From Mesorhizobium sp. WSM2240 (lineage in GTDB: Bacteria > Pseudomonadota > Alphaproteobacteria > Rhizobiales > Rhizobiaceae), in the NCBI RefSeq assembly GCF_040438645.1, contig NZ_CP159253.1, positions 806,001 to 870,000 of the forward strand: a stretch of 64,000 bases of DNA, given 5' to 3'. The notes under the pieces were generated by a model, which was not told where the DNA came from, did no database searches, and saw nothing but the letters and a program-made list of their open reading frames with translations. Positions 50,069 to 62,800 of this stretch are shown here, piece by piece. Every line of letters starts with the position of its first letter. The stretch's first letter is position 1. The translations under genes were made by a program, and so were the position numbers.

Positions 50069-50896
50069 ATGGTTCACGATCAACGCTCCGCGCTGTCAAC
50101 TCATATCGCCGGCCTGCTCTCAGCAGGACAGGTGGTCTTTACGAGCGAACACGCGGAACAGGCTCTTGCCGTCGGACGCGGCGCATTTCTCGATGCGGCG
50201 GAGCGCCTTCAACGCCGCAAGGCGCTGATCAGGCCCCGGCAAGGGTTCTACGTCGCGGTGCCCCCACAGTTCGCCACCTGGGGTGCGCCGCCGCCCTCAT
50301 GGTACATCGATGCCCTCATGCAACACGAACAGCAACCCTATTATATTGGCCTGCTGAAGGCGGCCGAGCTTCACGGGGCTACGCACCAGGCCGTGATGGA
50401 ATTCCAGCTCGTCACTCCCAAGCGCATGCCGAAAATCAAGGCCGGCCGCAATCTGATCGTCTTCTATTACCGCAAAGACATTGCAGCCGTGGAAGCCGGA
50501 ATCCAGGACCGAAAAACGGATACGGGCAAGATGAAAATATCCTCACCCGCCCTCACGGCCCTGGACCTGTTGCGCTATCCGCAGGCAGCGGGCGGAATCG
50601 ACAATGTCGCGACGGTCCTCGTTGACCTTGGCGAAAAGATCGATCCTTCTGAGCTCGCCGCGCTGTCCGATGCGGCTGAGCGGCCCGTCGTCCAACGTCT
50701 CGGTCATCTGCTGGAGCGGCTGGGGCACGGGGGGCGCGCCGATCCGATGCACACGGCGCTGATGGCGCGCGGCGCGGCGCCGTGGACGGAACTCGACCGG
50801 GATGAGGCGCGCGATCCGGATTTCACGCCTGCCCCGCAGGAGCACGACGACCGTTGGCGTGTCGTCGTACGCCGCAGACCGGAGGTCGATGAATGA
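50069..50896 (+). CDS. abiEi: AbiEi-family type IV antitoxin
   Basis: This 275-residue protein is of the AbiEi kind. It has an N-terminal winged helix (about 10-65: AAERLQRRKALIRPRQGFYV) and the AbiEi C-terminal domain with YYIGLLKAAELHGATHQAVM and KISSPALTALDLLRYP. AbiEi represses its own operon and counteracts the AbiEii nucleotidyltransferase. The stop overlaps the abiEii start (ATGA). The antitoxin is intact, but its partner is frameshifted. Confidence 0.88.
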   Translation: MVHDQRSALSTHIAGLLSAGQVVFTSEHAEQALAVGRGAFLDAAERLQRRKALIRPRQGFYVAVPPQFATWGAPPPSWYIDALMQHEQQPYYIGLLKAAELHGATHQAVMEFQLVTPKRMPKIKAGRNLIVFYYRKDIAAVEAGIQDRKTDTGKMKISSPALTALDLLRYPQAAGGIDNVATVLVDLGEKIDPSELAALSDAAERPVVQRLGHLLERLGHGGRADPMHTALMARGAAPWTELDRDEARDPDFTPAPQEHDDRWRVVVRRRPEVDE

Positions 50897-51780
50897 TCCC
50901 CGCTCAGAACATCGTCGCCTGGGGCAATATCGTTCCGTGGACCGATCAGCGTCAGGTCGAGCAGGACCTCCTCATAAGCCGCGCGCGCTCATTGACATCT
51001 TCAATGACGATCTCCTATCTGCGGAACTGCGTTTTCGCGGCGGCACGGCACTGAATAAGTTGCATTTCCCCGAACCGCTGCGCTATTCGGAAGACATAGA
51101 TCTCGTTCGAACGACCGCAGGTCCGGTCGGACCGATGCTGGATCGGTTGCGGGATGTTCTCGAGCCATGGCTTGGGCGAGCGCAATTGGATCAAAGCTCG
51201 GTTGCTCCCAAATTTCGTTTCCGTGTCGAGTCGGAGGACGGAAGTGACGTTCCCCATCCGTCTCAAGGTCGAAATCAACACGCGCGAAATCGAAGCTTAC
51301 GATCCGCCGCAAGCTCTAGCGCTTCGGATAGACAACCCTTGGTTTGCCGGAGAGGCCCCAATTCCAACCTTCTCTCGCGAGGAAATGCTCGCCACCAAGC
51401 TGCGGGCTCTCCTGCAGCGCGACAAGGGACGTGATCTCTATGACCTTTCCCATGCCCTATTTGTGTTTGATGGGCTTGATGTTGCTCGGGTCACTGAACT
51501 GTTCGGCCGGTATCTTCAGCTTGCCGGCCAATCGATATCCCGGGCCCAGGCCGAGGAGCGAATGTTTGCCAAGCTAGCAAATCCGCGGCTGTTGACGGAT
51601 ATGCGGCCATTGCTGCCGGCGGCGCAGTCGAAGGCTTTGTCGGAAGACGCTACCAATGATGCCTTCGAGCGCGTATTCGAGGGACTGATTGCAAAAATCG
51701 CTGGCGACACTTGGGTCCGCACCGAGGAGATGAAAGAAAGGTTTCGGCTGACGGGTTCGTCCGCTCAAAACTTCCCATAG
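50893..51780 (+). pseudogene. abiEii: AbiEii-family nucleotidyltransferase toxin, frameshifted
   Basis: The gene starts MIPAQNIVAWGNIVPW in one frame. It shifts near 50985 in a cgcgcgcg run to the frame carrying the nucleotidyltransferase core FRGGTALNK (GG motif) and SEDIDL (DxD). Near 51245 it shifts back to the first frame, which then runs intact to the stop (FPIRLKVEINTRE, EEMLATKLRALLQRDKGRDL). The two shifts compensate each other. If they are real the toxin is dead; sequencing error is the alternative. Confidence 0.8.
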
Positions 51781-51947
51781 CATCGTCAGGAAATGGGTGG
51801 GCCGTCGCACAGTCCTTGATGATCGTGTGATCGAGCGTGTCCGGAAAAATGTTACATTCTTCGGACATCTTCCCCGTGACCCTGAGTGTTAACGGGCACC
51901 CAGTTGGAAGGCGCGCGGAGGGCTAGTAAACCGCTACGAAACGAGCT

Positions 51948-52370
51948 CTATCCAGCTCCGAATAACCCTGTTGGCCATATCAGCGACCGCGAGTTCGAGA
52001 ACGGCGGCAAGAGTTTCAATTGTCGGCAACACCCCGCCCGGGTGATCGGCGCTCCGACAACGTCGACAAATGGCTCATCCGTCTCAGTTAATATGCGATC
52101 TATGGGCAGTTGAGCAACGATCTCGCGCCCGCGCGATTTTGTAGCATCGCCTGGCTCACCGAGAAATAACAGCCTGCCTGCGCCGCGCGCCGAGCTTCGG
52201 CGCGTGCCACTGAACCAGTGAAGAACCACTTTGCCCCGGTCGCGTGGCAGGCATTCCTCGGCTAGATCGAGTACGCCGCTAGCGGTTCTGACACTGTGAA
52301 CCGAGAGGATCTTGCCCTCACTTGCGGCGCTCCTTCTGATGATGGATCCAACAGCGCCGAAGAATGCCAC
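51948..52370 (-). pseudogene. TatD-family nuclease relic (QatD-like)
   Basis: The open frame holds KILSVHSVRTASGVLDLAEE and VVLHWFSGT, then after a shift EARRAAQAGCYFSVSQAMLQ in another frame, then back to REIVAQLPIDRILTETDEPF. This order, with HWFSG and LTETD.PF, matches TatD metal-dependent hydrolases of the QatD type used in the Qat antiphage system. Two frameshifts and a missing N-terminus show decay. No qatA, qatB or qatC is adjacent. Confidence 0.7.
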
Positions 52371-52400
52371 ACCGTCGCCGCTCGCCCCATAGCATCTACC

Positions 52401-52637
52401 TCATGGGACACGACGGACTATATCGCCTAAGACAGCACGGAGAAGCGTTCTAACTTCCTGTTCGGCGAGCCCCGGCGCAATCCCTGATTCGGACAGTTGG
52501 ACGAGAATTGTCTTGACGGTGCTGCGCCAGAAGGCATTTGCGTCCTCCCCGTTCTTGGATTCCAGGACCCGGGCGATAGATTCGATCAATTTCCGCCGAC
52601 GATGCAGCGGAAAAGCGCTTGTGTTTGATTCACCCAT
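52401..52637 (-). CDS. DUF6074-like small protein
   Basis: The product has 78 residues. The pattern FPLHRRRKLIESIARVLESK, NAFWRSTVKTILVQL and EVRTLLRAVLGDIVRR recalls the short DUF6074 proteins common on rhizobial plasmids and islands. Function is unknown. It lies just upstream of the TatD relic on the same strand. Confidence 0.6.
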   Translation of the reverse strand: MGESNTSAFPLHRRRKLIESIARVLESKNGEDANAFWRSTVKTILVQLSESGIAPGLAEQEVRTLLRAVLGDIVRRVP

Positions 52638-52843
52638 AGACCGCCTATTGCCTTCAGTCTCGCGAATAACCCGTCGCGGGTTAAAAAATTCGTTAACAGC
52701 GCCTTTTTAGGACATCCGGGGGAACGCTCGCCTAAACCGGCTGACGCATCGCAGGGCCGCTGAAACCGCTCCGGGGGCCTCATTAGCTCACCGAACCGGA
52801 ATTTCGCTCCCCGCGAAAAGGGTCCCGAATACGGGTCCTGGGC

Positions 52844-55579
52844 TTATCCTTCGCCTCCCACCGGCGGGCCGACAACCATAATGGCGGGCTCGGCCGAAAG
52901 CAGCTTCTTGGCTGCTGCCTTGACCTGGTCGAGCGTCACCTGACTGATAAGGGCAGCGCGGCGCTGGATGTAGTCGATGCCGAGCCTGTCGAGCTGCCAC
53001 TCGATGAGCGTGGCTGCAATCGTGATGGAGGAGCCCAGTTTGCGGATGGCATAGCCGCCGATCAGACATTTCTTGCTCGCCTCGAGCTCGGCCTCGGTCG
53101 GACCTTCTTCCGCCATCTCCTTCACTACCTTGCGCACCAGATTCAGCGTCCCGGCCGCCCTGTCCGAACGCGTCGCCGTCCCAACCTGCAGCGCGCTGGA
53201 ATGCCGGTGGTCGACCAAGCTGGAATAGGCGAAATAGGTCAAGCCGCGCTCGCGCACCTCCTGCCACAGGCGCGACGTGAAGGGCGAGCCGCCGAGGATT
53301 TCATTCAGCAGCTCCGCGGCGTAGAAATCTGGCGCGCTGCGCTTCACCCCGGGATAAGCCAAGCGCAGCAACGTCTCCGGCAGGTCGTAGTCGACTGTCA
53401 CCTGCTGGCCGAACTTCGGATCGACATCGGCGACGGGGGCGCGCGACTGCTTCTGAGGCAAATCGCCGAACAGCTGGTCGAGCTTTTTACGCAGCGTCTT
53501 CGCATCGATGTCGCCGACCACCGCCACATGCAGGCCGTCGAGGGCAAAAGTGGCCTTGTGGAAGGAGCTGAGATCGGCCGGTGTGATGCCAGCGAGGCTC
53601 TCTTTAGTGCCCTCGGCCGGCCTCGAATAGGGATGCGTGCCGTAGATCGCGCGCAGCCATTTGCGCTCGGCGATCGCCTCGGGGTCGCGCTCTTTGGCGA
53701 TGATGCCGGAAAGGATCTGGGCGCGGATGCGGTCGATCGGCTCCCGGTCGAAGCGCGGCCTGTTGACCGCGAGCCGAAGCAAATCGAAAGCGGCGTCCTG
53801 CTGTTCGGACAGCATGCGCATCGAGCCATAAATGCCGTCGCGCTGCGCCTTAAAGCTCATCTCGGCGCCGGCATCGTCTAGCTTCACCTGGAAGGCATCG
53901 CTGTCGAGATCGCCGGCGCCCTCGGCCAACAGGGCGCTCATCAGATTGGCGAGGCCCTCCTTGCCGGCCGGGTCCTGCGTGGTGCCGCCGTCGAAGACGA
54001 AGCGAATGGCAGTGATCGGCGTCGTGTGGTCCTCCACCAGCCAGGCGTCGATGCCTTTTTCAGATTTAACGTCCTGGATGTTCAGGCGTTTAGCGCCGGC
54101 AAGATGAGGAACGACATCGCGAGGAGAAGGGTCGCCAGCGGCGTGGCGAGGCGCGCTGCCCTCCCTTCTCCAAGGAGAGCGCGCCTGCGCGAAGACGCCA
54201 TCGCGTTGGTTCGTCATCACATCAAATTCTCCGTCGGGCAAGAGATAGCCGGTAGTCGAATGGTCGAGCGCGAGATAGCGGGCGACGACCGCCTTCACCT
54301 GATCGGCGGTGACCTTGCGGATGCGGTCCGGCCATTCCTCGACGTCCTGCACGGTGCCGCCGGTGGCGAGCATCCGGCCATACAGCTTAGCCATGAGATC
54401 CTGCCTGTCGCGGGCGAAGATCATCGAGCGGACAGAGCGAATCTTCGCCCGCTCAAGCTCGTCATCGGTCACCCCGTCCTTGACGATGCGGGCGATCACT
54501 GCATGGGCCGCCGCCTCCAGATCGGCGAGCTTGGCATCGCCGCGCGGCGAGCCGTAGATGGTGAGCCTGGTGGCATCGAGCATGGTGCCCTGGAAATGAG
54601 CGCCGGCTTTGGCGGCGAGGCCCTGTTCCACCACCAACTGCTGATAGAGCCGGCTGCGGTTGCCGCCGCCGAGAATTTCGGCCAGGAGGTCCAGCGCCTC
54701 GGCCTCACCGGGCTCGGCCGTCCGATAGGACGGCACCACCCAATGGGTGGAAAAGCTGGGCACCGAAACGCGTACGTCGCTAAGCGTCACCGTGCGCCTG
54801 GTGTTCTGCTCCGGCTCGACCGGGCGGGTGCGCGGCGGTAAATCAGGACCCGGCGCGAGCTTGCCATAGGTCTTCTCGGCCAGCTCCTTCACCGTCTCCG
54901 GCTCGACATCGCCGGCCACCACCAGCACGGCGTTGTTGGGCCTGTAATATTTTTCGTAGAGCGCTTTAGCGTCGTTCCAGGTCAGCTTCTCCATCTCCTG
55001 CATCCAGCCGATGATCGGGATGCGGTAAGGCTGGTTCTGCCAGAGGGTCGCGTCAACCTGCTCTTCCAGCATCGTCTGCGGATTGTTGTCGACGAACAAA
55101 CGGCGCTCCTCCATGATCACGTCGCGCTCGGTCTTGATATCATCATCGTCGGTGAGGATGAGGTTGAACATGCGATCAGCCTCAAAGCTCATCTTCTGCT
55201 CCAACGCCGAAGGCGCTACCGTTTCATGGTAGCCGGTGAAGTCGTAAGAGGTGAAGGCATTGATCGAGCCGCCGATGGCCGAGACGGCGCGGCCAAGCTC
55301 GCCGGCCGCATGGTTGGTTGTCGCCGCCTTGAACATCAGATGCTCCAGGAAATGGGCAATGCCTGATTTGCCCGGCGGCTCGTCGGCGCTACCGATCTTA
55401 TACCACACCATATGGGTGACGATCGGCGCACGGTGATCGGGGATGACGACCACTTCCATGCCGTTGTCGAGCAGGAAATTCGTCGCCTTGCCGTCGTCCC
55501 TTGCGGCCAGAGCCGGAGCGGTGGTCACCAGGGTGGTCGCAGCAGGCATCCTGCGCAGCCCGTCAGACAGAACTTTCAT
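52844..55579 (-). CDS. Double-domain M16 zinc protease
   Basis: The 911-residue protein joins two M16 units. The first (about 30-450) holds the inverted zinc motif HFLEH at 76-80 and is catalytic. The second (about 500-900) lacks it and is the structural partner. Many bacteria encode these as two separate genes, so this is a fusion. The N-terminus has a weak signal-like segment ([13 protein letters not shown]), suggesting a periplasmic location. The ATG at 55579 follows GGAGCC. The linker near residues 463-500 is encoded by a palindromic DNA element. Confidence 0.93.
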   Translation of the reverse strand: MKVLSDGLRRMPAATTLVTTAPALAARDDGKATNFLLDNGMEVVVIPDHRAPIVTHMVWYKIGSADEPPGKSGIAHFLEHLMFKAATTNHAAGELGRAVSAIGGSINAFTSYDFTGYHETVAPSALEQKMSFEADRMFNLILTDDDDIKTERDVIMEERRLFVDNNPQTMLEEQVDATLWQNQPYRIPIIGWMQEMEKLTWNDAKALYEKYYRPNNAVLVVAGDVEPETVKELAEKTYGKLAPGPDLPPRTRPVEPEQNTRRTVTLSDVRVSVPSFSTHWVVPSYRTAEPGEAEALDLLAEILGGGNRSRLYQQLVVEQGLAAKAGAHFQGTMLDATRLTIYGSPRGDAKLADLEAAAHAVIARIVKDGVTDDELERAKIRSVRSMIFARDRQDLMAKLYGRMLATGGTVQDVEEWPDRIRKVTADQVKAVVARYLALDHSTTGYLLPDGEFDVMTNQRDGVFAQARSPWRREGSAPRHAAGDPSPRDVVPHLAGAKRLNIQDVKSEKGIDAWLVEDHTTPITAIRFVFDGGTTQDPAGKEGLANLMSALLAEGAGDLDSDAFQVKLDDAGAEMSFKAQRDGIYGSMRMLSEQQDAAFDLLRLAVNRPRFDREPIDRIRAQILSGIIAKERDPEAIAERKWLRAIYGTHPYSRPAEGTKESLAGITPADLSSFHKATFALDGLHVAVVGDIDAKTLRKKLDQLFGDLPQKQSRAPVADVDPKFGQQVTVDYDLPETLLRLAYPGVKRSAPDFYAAELLNEILGGSPFTSRLWQEVRERGLTYFAYSSLVDHRHSSALQVGTATRSDRAAGTLNLVRKVVKEMAEEGPTEAELEASKKCLIGGYAIRKLGSSITIAATLIEWQLDRLGIDYIQRRAALISQVTLDQVKAAAKKLLSAEPAIMVVGPPVGGEG
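54149..54186. repeat. Palindromic element inside the M16 linker
   Basis: aggcgcgct (54149-54157) and agcgcgcct (54178-54186) form a perfect 9-bp inverted repeat around a 20-base loop containing tctccaaggaga. It is in frame within the coding sequence and encodes part of the unconserved linker. It resembles small palindromic elements that insert into rhizobial genomes. Confidence 0.65.
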
Positions 55580-55654
55580 CAATGGCTCCGCTTGTTATGG
55601 TGGGGCGAGGGCAAGGTTCGAGGCAAAGTGAGCTGGTCCTCGGTTTGAAGACGT

Positions 55655-55850
55655 TGCGTACCTGTCTCCCTCTCTGGGGCAGGTGGATCGGCGGGCAGCG
55701 CCGCGCCGGATGAGCAACCGTATTCATGTTGCGGGCCACACTCGAGCGTCATCCTAGGATTTATCCGGGAGACCCGCGGTGGCGGTGGCTTTCGGGGAGT
55801 TGATCATGGAACGTCTTCTCCTTGTCCCTGACGTGTCTGCGCATGACCGC
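55655..55850. repeat. 200-bp dispersed repeat upstream of the M16 gene
   Basis: This segment is diverged but clearly related to 60900-61100. Shared blocks include gcaggtggatcgg, agacccgcgg and cttctccttg, in the same order and spacing. Both copies lie about 75 bp upstream of a minus-strand start codon (M16 here, groES there). They could be a mobile intergenic element or a shared leader. Confidence 0.7.
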
Positions 55851-56000
55851 GCATGTACCGTGCCAAATGAGAAAACTGTTCAAACGCAAGGTGATAGATT
55901 AGGCTCTGCTACGTTGCGCGTCCGATATTGTCGGACATTGGACAGCGCCGAACGTGGGGTAGGTTAGGGACATAGATTGCTCGTGCGAGCCAGGATTGAG

Positions 56001-56244
56001 CGTGCTGCCGCGCAAGCGGATAGGATGCGCCTCGAACTGGCCGAGCACTTGAGAGTGTTGGAATTGAGTGGAAGCTGGCGAAGGCCTGGAGACTAGGGTG
56101 GTCGCCGCGGAACGCTGTTCTCGACAGGCAGGCTAGGACCGCAACGAGCACAGAAGTCTAGAGCGTGGCTGGCCGGGAAGGGGAGCCGGCCGCAGGCGAC
56201 TCGCCGTGGAAGGATGCTGCATCGAGCATTCCCCGCTCGAACAG
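56001..56244 (+). repeat. 250-bp direct repeat, copy 1
   Basis: This aligns to 57069-57310. Shared blocks include cgtgctgccg, gttggaattgagt, gccgcggaacgct and ccccgctcgaacag at the right edge. The pair encloses about 825 bp without a recognisable gene (56245-57068). Confidence 0.8.
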
Positions 56245-57068
56245 ATGTATGACGCCCACCCATTTCGGCAATTGACCAGAGCCGTTTGGGCCGAACGAAG
56301 AGCGGCCGTAGCAGTGCCGTTATCCAAGCTCGAAACTTTAGCGTCGGGGGCTTTCTCCACGAGGTGCGCTGCTTCAGTGGTCGGTCATCGGCGGTTGCTC
56401 CGAATCAGGGTGGTGTCAGCAACCCGACCTTTACCGGGAAACATCGATGACCACCTAAGCCGCTCGCTCGCTTCAGCGCTGTTGAGGGCGCGCTCGCGAG
56501 CGGGCTGCGCGACCGTCGAGCTAGCCACTCAGCGGGGCGACCCCGAACTTCGCTTTGTCTGCAATCTAACCATCTTGGATATGAGACCCGCCGGTTTGCA
56601 GCTATCGTGTTGATAGTGAAGAATTCTCCGTTGGCACGGAAACCTCCGCAAAAATAGATAAGTCGATATCGCTGACGCGGCACCACTCGATGACCTGCGG
56701 ACTGCAATAGTGATGCCTGTCGGCCCCGGATCGGGATGCGGGGCCAATTGCCCGCACCAGGCGTCGCAGCTTGGGGGCGGATGTCTGCTCGCTGCTTGGC
56801 TCGGGGCCTGACGCCCCGGCGATATCGATTGGGAGAAATCGACTATGATAGCCACATATCCCGAAGTGGCGATCGTCATCGGCGAGGGCTTCTCTAACAA
56901 GCGGCGACAGTCATCCTGGCCCGCAGCTCGGCCGACAGCAGCCTGCGGAGACGAGCCTCAAACTCAGGGAGCGGGTAGGCTTCAAACGAACCGCAGTTGC
57001 CGTGGCACAAAAACGGGCTGTGACAATGCATGCCATGCTCAATACCCGCGAGTGCTTCGATCGGAGCG

Positions 57069-57310
57069 CGTGCTGCCGTGCAGGGGGATTGGATGCGGCC
57101 TCGAACAGGCCGCGGGAGTTTGAGAGCGTTGGAATTGAGTTGAAGCTGGTGAAGCCTCGAGACGAGGGTGGCCGCCGCGGAACGCTTCCTCGACAGCAGG
57201 CCCAGGATCGCAACGAGCATAGGAGCGTGGCCGGTAGGGAACAGGAGCCAGCCGCTAGGCTACTGGCAGTGAAAGTGCGCTGCGCTGCACCGAGATCCCC
57301 GCTCGAACAG
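57069..57310 (+). repeat. 250-bp direct repeat, copy 2
   Basis: This is the second copy of 56001-56244, in the same orientation. Together they could be the ends of a lost or non-autonomous transposable unit, or a simple local duplication. Confidence 0.8.
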
Positions 57311-57395
57311 TTGACAGCTATCGCGCCACGTGGGCCGCAAAAGGGCGCGCCGACATTCGAACCCTCGTCGATACCACGCGTCTCGTCCCGGGCGC

Positions 57396-57924
57396 GAAGT
57401 CTTCAAAATCATCCTCCAAACCGTCAGCGGCTATCGTCAGAATAAACCAGCCACCTTGATCTTGCGGGTCTCTCTTCGGGCGCGCCTTTATCAGGACATC
57501 GAGGTGACATTCGAGCACGCTAGCGGATTGGCCGAATCCATCGTGGCACCATATGGCTTCGACATGGATCCTATGGCTTCAATTCAAAGCTGACGGGAAG
57601 GCTGTTCGCCTCGCCCGGCGTTTCGGAATTTGCGCCGACATAGAGTGGAGCGGCTCTCGCAACGCCAAGCGTACACGCGTCATCACGGCCTTCCAGAAAT
57701 GGGGATCGGCCATGACCTTCCTGTACGACTTCGGTGACGAGTGGCGCTTTCGCACTATTGGAACAGGGCAGCCGCACCCAATGCCAGATCCCCGCAAACT
57801 GTCAGCAAGATTGCAAGGCTCCCCCGCAGTACCCGGACATCGAAGACGAGTGACCAGCATTGTGCCGCATCGAGTGGGCGAGGGGTGGGCAATTACACCG
57901 TGGTCAGAAGGCAATGGCGGATGA
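57396..57924 (+). pseudogene. pRiA4b ORF-3-like protein, frameshifted
   Basis: VFKIILQTVSGYRQNKPATL leading to APYGFDMDPMASIQS in one frame, then FKADGKAVR and MTFLYDFGDEWRFR in the next, together reconstruct a member of the plasmid pRiA4b ORF-3 family, whose hallmark is TFLYDFGDDW. A frameshift near 57575 separates the halves. The 3' end overlaps yggT on the other strand. Confidence 0.7.
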
Positions 57925-58168
57925 AGGGGATGATCAAAACCACTATGATAGGCGAAATATCGATACAGCCGAGATTGGGCAGGAAGCGGCGGACCGGCGC
58001 CAGCACCGGTTCTGTCGTGCCGAACAGGAAATTCCCGATCGTGCCGACGAACGGGTGACGCGAATTGATGACGTTCATAGCGTGAAGCCATGAGAAAATC
58101 GCCCGAGCGGTGAGGAAGTAGCAGTAAATGCCCATCGCCAGAATCACGTTGTGAGTGAGGGCGATCAT
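57893..58168 (-). CDS. YggT family membrane protein
   Basis: This 91-residue inner-membrane protein has two YggT-type hydrophobic helices (about 2-25 and 65-88) flanking the motif [20 protein letters not shown]. Family members are linked to cell division or osmotic tolerance. The ATG at 58168 is preferred because GGAG lies 9 bp upstream. The final residues after IIPFIRH are short. Confidence 0.88.
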   Translation of the reverse strand: MIALTHNVILAMGIYCYFLTARAIFSWLHAMNVINSRHPFVGTIGNFLFGTTEPVLAPVRRFLPNLGCIDISPIIVVLIIPFIRHCLLTTV

Positions 58169-58285
58169 GCCGTTCTCCATTGAATTGGCCGGGCGAGGCG
58201 GCAAGTCCTGATTGCTCGAGCGTCGAACACCGCCGCTCTATGCTTGACACACTGTGGCCAGCCTCACTCATGTTGCCGCATCCTC

Positions 58286-58510
58286 AATGTGCAAAAGCCG
58301 TGCCAGCGCGCTCAGCGCAGTAAGCGCCTGATTGCTTGGAAAACCTCCGCAGTGCCCAGATGGCCGGTCGTAATGAACCTGACACTTTTGCCAATTTGTT
58401 CTGAACCTGACATTTGTCTCCCGCTGTCAGGTTTTTGGACACGCATCACGTGCTTCCCGCCGCCAGCATAGCGGCCCATCCGCATGGTCCGAAGCAGCAA
58501 GCAAGGCCGT
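58286..58510. repeat. Dispersed repeat, copy 2
   Basis: This is a copy of 31214-31395 and 62465-62690, with the same gcgcctgattgcttgg, gatggccggtcgtaatgaac and spaced aacctgaca motifs. It truncates the TauE-like gene that follows. Confidence 0.75.
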
Positions 58511-58688
58511 GAGAGGCGCGTGCCGTTGCGAACACTTCCGCCACGTGCACCGCGGCGGAAGCCTGCGCCGGCGGTACGCCGAAGGAGAGCAGCACCGTGG
58601 AGGAGATCGCGCCATAGGCCATGCCTTGCGCGCTGTCGACCGCCTGGGCGAGGAAGCCGACTATGGCGAAGAGAATGAATTCAGTCAT
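58503..58688 (-). pseudogene. TauE/SafE permease, N-terminal fragment
   Basis: The frame from ATG 58688 reads MTEFILFAIVGFLAQAVDSA then QGMAYGAISSTVLLSFGVPP, a clear match to the first helices of TauE/SafE sulphite/sulphonate exporters. After about 60 residues it runs into the dispersed repeat and the remaining 200 or so residues are gone. Confidence 0.8.
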
Positions 58689-58811
58689 TGGTGTCCGCCA
58701 TGAAAATGCCGCCGCATGTAGGCCTGTGGATCGGGGGGCGGCTTGGATCCGCGTCAAAGAAAAGGGCGGCATCGCTGCCGCCCTTCCGTAGTCTGAAGCC
58801 TGTTGGCCGGA

Positions 58812-60822
<2,011 letters not shown>

Positions 60823-60899
60823 TTTGGATGTTCCTGGTGCAGATGTTGAACGGTGCTCCGTTGCCGGAGCGTGCGAATGCTAACGTGGCTCTGACGGTC

Positions 60900-61100
60900 G
60901 GCTGCGTCCCGTCTTCCCCGCCTGTGGGAGCAGGTGGATCGGTGGACGGCGTCGAGCTGGCTGAGTAAGCTTCTTCATGTTGCCAAGCCTTACTCCAGTG
61001 CCATCTTTGACGGGTCTGAGAGACCCGCGGCGACAGTATGCTTTGGGGAGGTGATCAGGGGACGTATTCTCCTTGGTCGTTCACTTGTTTGCGGATGACG
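60900..61100. repeat. 200-bp dispersed repeat upstream of groES
   Basis: This is related to 55655-55850 upstream of the M16 gene (gcaggtggatcgg, gagacccgcgg, cttctccttgg). No gene is seen between groES and the TlpA-like gene (60823-61182). Confidence 0.7.
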
Positions 61101-61182
61101 GCGAGGCTGGGCTGGCCGCCTGGGCCAGCCTATTTGCACAACCACGCCAGGGAATGGACGAATAGCCAGTAAGCCGTTCTGA

Positions 61183-62349
61183 CTATCGCCCCTTCTTTGG
61201 TTTCCTCCTTGGCCGCCGCTTTGACCTCTTGGGAGGATCCTTTTGCGGAGCCACACAGAGAGCGCCGTAACAAACCTTCTCACCCTTGTAGTTGGCCAGA
61301 GCCTGTAGCAACTCCGGCAAAAGGTGCTGTTTAACTGCGTTCGCGTCAGGGTCCGGACCGTCCAGCGACTTCAGTGCCAGCTCGATCAACTCGATCGCCC
61401 GATCTTTGTTGCCGCTCTCATGATAGTACCGAGCGACGGCCGGATAAGAGAACTTAAGGCCTTCGCCTTGCGGGGGATTCAGTGCCAGGATGTGTTCGGA
61501 CAGCTGTTTGCCCATCGCCAACCGCTCAGCAGACGGAAAGTGCGAACCGCCAAAGTTCGGATGGAAGAGTTGATCTAGCGCCGCAATCATCCAATCCTCG
61601 GAGTTTCTGTTGATCGCGTCGCGAACGAATTGGCGCATGACGGGCAAGCCGGCCTGCATGTCGCGCATTTTGTTAAGCAACAGATTCACATGAGACCGGC
61701 GAAAACCGAGGTTGTCCGGCAACAAGGCGATGCCTTCTTCGATCGCCGAGAGCGCCGTCTTCCAATCCTTTTTCTCCACCGCCGCCCAATATCTATCATC
61801 GATCAGCTTCATCAGCGCTTGTTCGCGCGCTATGGGTTCCCATTTCGCAATCCGCTTCGTATCGGCGGCTTTCGCTTGCTCGCTGCTGCGCCAGCTGCCG
61901 CCAAGCACTTTCGGCAAGACTTTGTCGAGTTTCATCGGATGACCGATAAAGGCGATGTGGCCGTCTCGATCGACCACGAACGAGGTCGGAATCCCGACAG
62001 AAAAGCTGGGCTCCATCCAAAGCTTGTCCATTTCGCCTGTTGAGTCGAACGCGATCCGATAATTCAGGTTCGGGAACTTTTCGGTCAACCACGCGTCCAA
62101 CTCGCTTCGGGCCTCATCGGCCGTTGGAGCGTCTTCAGAAGCCGCGACTCCGACGATCTCGACCCCGCTGTCCCTGTACTTCTCCTGCAGCTGCATCAGA
62201 TGCGGCATCCCGTCCACACATGGTCCGCACCACGTTGCCCAAAATTCGACGATATACACTTTGCCGGGCTTGAAGCTCGTGAGGGGCTCGCCACGCAGCC
62301 AGTTCTCGACCATAATCGAAGGCGCCGGGGACTCGATCTGCAGTACCAT
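61183..62349 (-). CDS. TlpA-like thioredoxin-domain protein, copy B
   Basis: The protein has 388 residues with the same redoxin domain (WCGPC, C41/C44) and helical C-terminal half as copy A at 29960. It keeps what is probably the native C-terminus, a lysine/arginine-rich tail after CYGALCVAPQ. It differs from copy A at scattered positions, mostly between residues 130 and 185. The start at ATG 62349 has GGAG 8 bp upstream. Confidence 0.87.
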   Translation of the reverse strand: MVLQIESPAPSIMVENWLRGEPLTSFKPGKVYIVEFWATWCGPCVDGMPHLMQLQEKYRDSGVEIVGVAASEDAPTADEARSELDAWLTEKFPNLNYRIAFDSTGEMDKLWMEPSFSVGIPTSFVVDRDGHIAFIGHPMKLDKVLPKVLGGSWRSSEQAKAADTKRIAKWEPIAREQALMKLIDDRYWAAVEKKDWKTALSAIEEGIALLPDNLGFRRSHVNLLLNKMRDMQAGLPVMRQFVRDAINRNSEDWMIAALDQLFHPNFGGSHFPSAERLAMGKQLSEHILALNPPQGEGLKFSYPAVARYYHESGNKDRAIELIELALKSLDGPDPDANAVKQHLLPELLQALANYKGEKVCYGALCVAPQKDPPKRSKRRPRRKPKKGR

Positions 62350-62647
62350 GTTGCGCTCCAAAGTTTGCTTTCTGCGCGAGTTTGTTCCCGCTCAGAGACA
62401 GCACACGGGTTCAGGGGGAGAGAGAGCGTCGCTCGTCTGCCCCCAATGCGTGCAGTCAGCATCAAATGTGCAACAGCCGTGCCAGCGCGCTCAGCGCCAG
62501 TAAGCGCCTGATTGCTTGGAAAAACCACCGCAGTGCCCAGATGGCCGGTCGTAATGAACCTGACATTTTTGCCAATGTCTGTTCCGAACCTGACATTTTG
62601 TCTGCCCTCTGTCAGCTTTTGAACATCCATCGCCCGTGCTTCGCGCC
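61247..62647. repeat. 1.4-kb duplicated block with TlpA-like gene, copy B
   Basis: This is the second copy of 29997-31395. The left junction falls inside the gene's 3' end and the right end includes the dispersed repeat at 62465-62690. Confidence 0.92.
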
Positions 62648-62800
62648 AGAAAACTGTGGCCCATCCGAACGGTCCCGAAGCGCCAAGGCTATCACGGTGC
62701 GTGCGGCACGCAGCCTCTGCCCGTATTCCCGAGGCCATTCGCCTCAGTGACATCAGCTACATGATGCCGTGCTCTCACGCAACCGGGCGACACTCCTGGC

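Noticed and set aside
60823..60900. CIRCE operator upstream of groES
   Set aside because: A left half (ttagcattc on the minus strand) is visible, but the right half at nine-base spacing is missing; only a gctccg/cggagc hairpin is present.
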